A DNA stretch of 64,000 bases from Limnohabitans sp. JirII-31. Its GTDB lineage: Bacteria > Pseudomonadota > Gammaproteobacteria > Burkholderiales > Burkholderiaceae_C. The translations under genes were made by a program, and so were the position numbers. The stretch spans positions 62,001 to 126,000 of the forward strand of contig NZ_NESA01000008.1 of NCBI RefSeq assembly GCF_002778315.1. Direction: 5' to 3'. The notes under the pieces were generated by a model, which made no database searches, was not told the origin of the DNA, and saw only the letters and a program-made list of their open reading frames with translations. Positions 62,194 to 64,000 of the stretch are shown here, one piece after another. Position 1 is the first letter of the stretch, and every line of letters begins with the position of its first letter.

Positions 62194-62307
62194 GCCTGAC
62201 GATGTCCTACTTTCACACGGGAACCCGCACTATCATCGGCGCTAAGTCGTTTCACTGTCCTGTTCGGGATGGGAAGGAGTGGTACCAACTTGCTATGGTC
62301 ATCAGGC
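62194..62307 (-). rRNA. rrf: 5S ribosomal RNA
   Basis: On the minus strand the sequence runs from about TGCCTGATGACCATAGCAAG (62308-62289) to GTCAGGC. Characteristic internal elements are seen: CCACTCCTTCCCATCCCGAACAG (loops B/C) and TAGTGCGGGTTCCCGTGTGAAAGTAGG (loop E/helix V). Ends are estimated to within a few bases. The 23S gene lies 133 bases upstream on the same strand. Confidence 0.93.
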
Positions 62308-62440
62308 ATAACTTGTTGTCACCTTGACTAGGTCAAGGCAACGAATTCATAGAGTTTGGAATTAGCTTGTGGTCTTTCGACCATTTTTGAATGCGTCACT
62401 TGGCATAACTTCCTTGATCATTTCTGAATCAAAGTTATAG
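62308..62440 (-). other. 23S-5S spacer of the rRNA operon
   Basis: The 133-base spacer contains no tRNA. It holds a hairpin CTTGACTAGGTCAAGG near 62320-62338 and a GGTCTTTCGACC stem near 62371-62382, as expected for processing sites. Nothing else stands out. Confidence 0.7.

Positions 62441-64000
<1,560 letters not shown>

Overview
The window looks like a chromosomal segment of a Burkholderiales betaproteobacterium, most likely of the family Comamonadaceae (Limnohabitans/Rhodoferax-like; the genus cannot be settled by eye). The pointers are an S-adenosylhomocysteine riboswitch in front of ahcY, the gene orders ahcY-tlyA-metF and corC-lnt-glyQ-glyS-gmhB-plsC, a MerR-controlled leucine (liu) catabolic set, a TetR-type operator in front of paaABCDE, and moderately high GC with compact, 4-nt-overlapping operons. 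I see no phage, insertion sequence, CRISPR array or tRNA gene; most of the window is core chromosome.

Layout. 0-5.3 kb: housekeeping genes (tyrS fragment, M23 cell-wall peptidase, anmK, erpA, rplM-rpsI, rlmJ). 5.36-9.2 kb: the phenylacetyl-CoA epoxidase operon paaABCDE behind a palindromic operator. 9.25-10.6 kb: two OmpW-family porin genes, the first with an FNR/ANR-type box. 10.7-13.9 kb: methyl-cycle operon ahcY-tlyA-metF under the SAH riboswitch. 14.0-17.6 kb: two overlapping paralogous hybrid histidine kinases. 17.7-20.6 kb: prfC and a solitary Fic protein whose ribosome binding site lies in an inverted repeat. 20.6-26.5 kb: a double-length UvrA with four ABC ATPase modules and a repeat-like in-frame insertion. 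26.6-31.1 kb: a small membrane protein, an MHS-type transporter and the divergent DUF485-actP acetate permease pair.

31.2-41.2 kb: a long minus-strand run liuB-liuC-liuD-hmgL-DUF1289-isomerase-(CNMP/CBS/nucleotidyltransferase)-exonuclease, with a divergent AraC regulator. 41.2-45.1 kb: FkbM methyltransferase, acyl-CoA dehydrogenase, YchJ, HAD phosphatase and an MntA/HepT-like pair. 45.2-50.6 kb: SDR, thiolase, carbonic anhydrase, VapBC and the liuR-thioesterase-liuA operon with a perfect palindrome before liuR. 50.6-58.6 kb: envelope and translation operon corC-lnt-glyQ-glyS-gmhB-plsC-DUF45 peptidase. 58.7-62.1 kb: GNAT, FadD-like ligase and an MBL-fold hydrolase. From 62.15 kb on: the end of an rRNA operon on the minus strand (terminator, 5S, partial 23S).

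Together the catabolic genes describe an organism that uses phenylacetate, leucine/isovalerate, acetate and fatty acids: isovaleryl-CoA (liuA) to methylcrotonyl-CoA, carboxylation (liuB/liuD), hydration (liuC), cleavage by HMG-CoA lyase to acetyl-CoA plus acetoacetate, with a thiolase and acetate permease nearby. Nothing here is a clearly new defence or mobile system; the most unusual items are the tandem hybrid kinases, the four-ATPase UvrA with its inserted repeat, the Fic gene's 5' region, and the MntA/HepT-like pair at the tail of a metabolic gene run.
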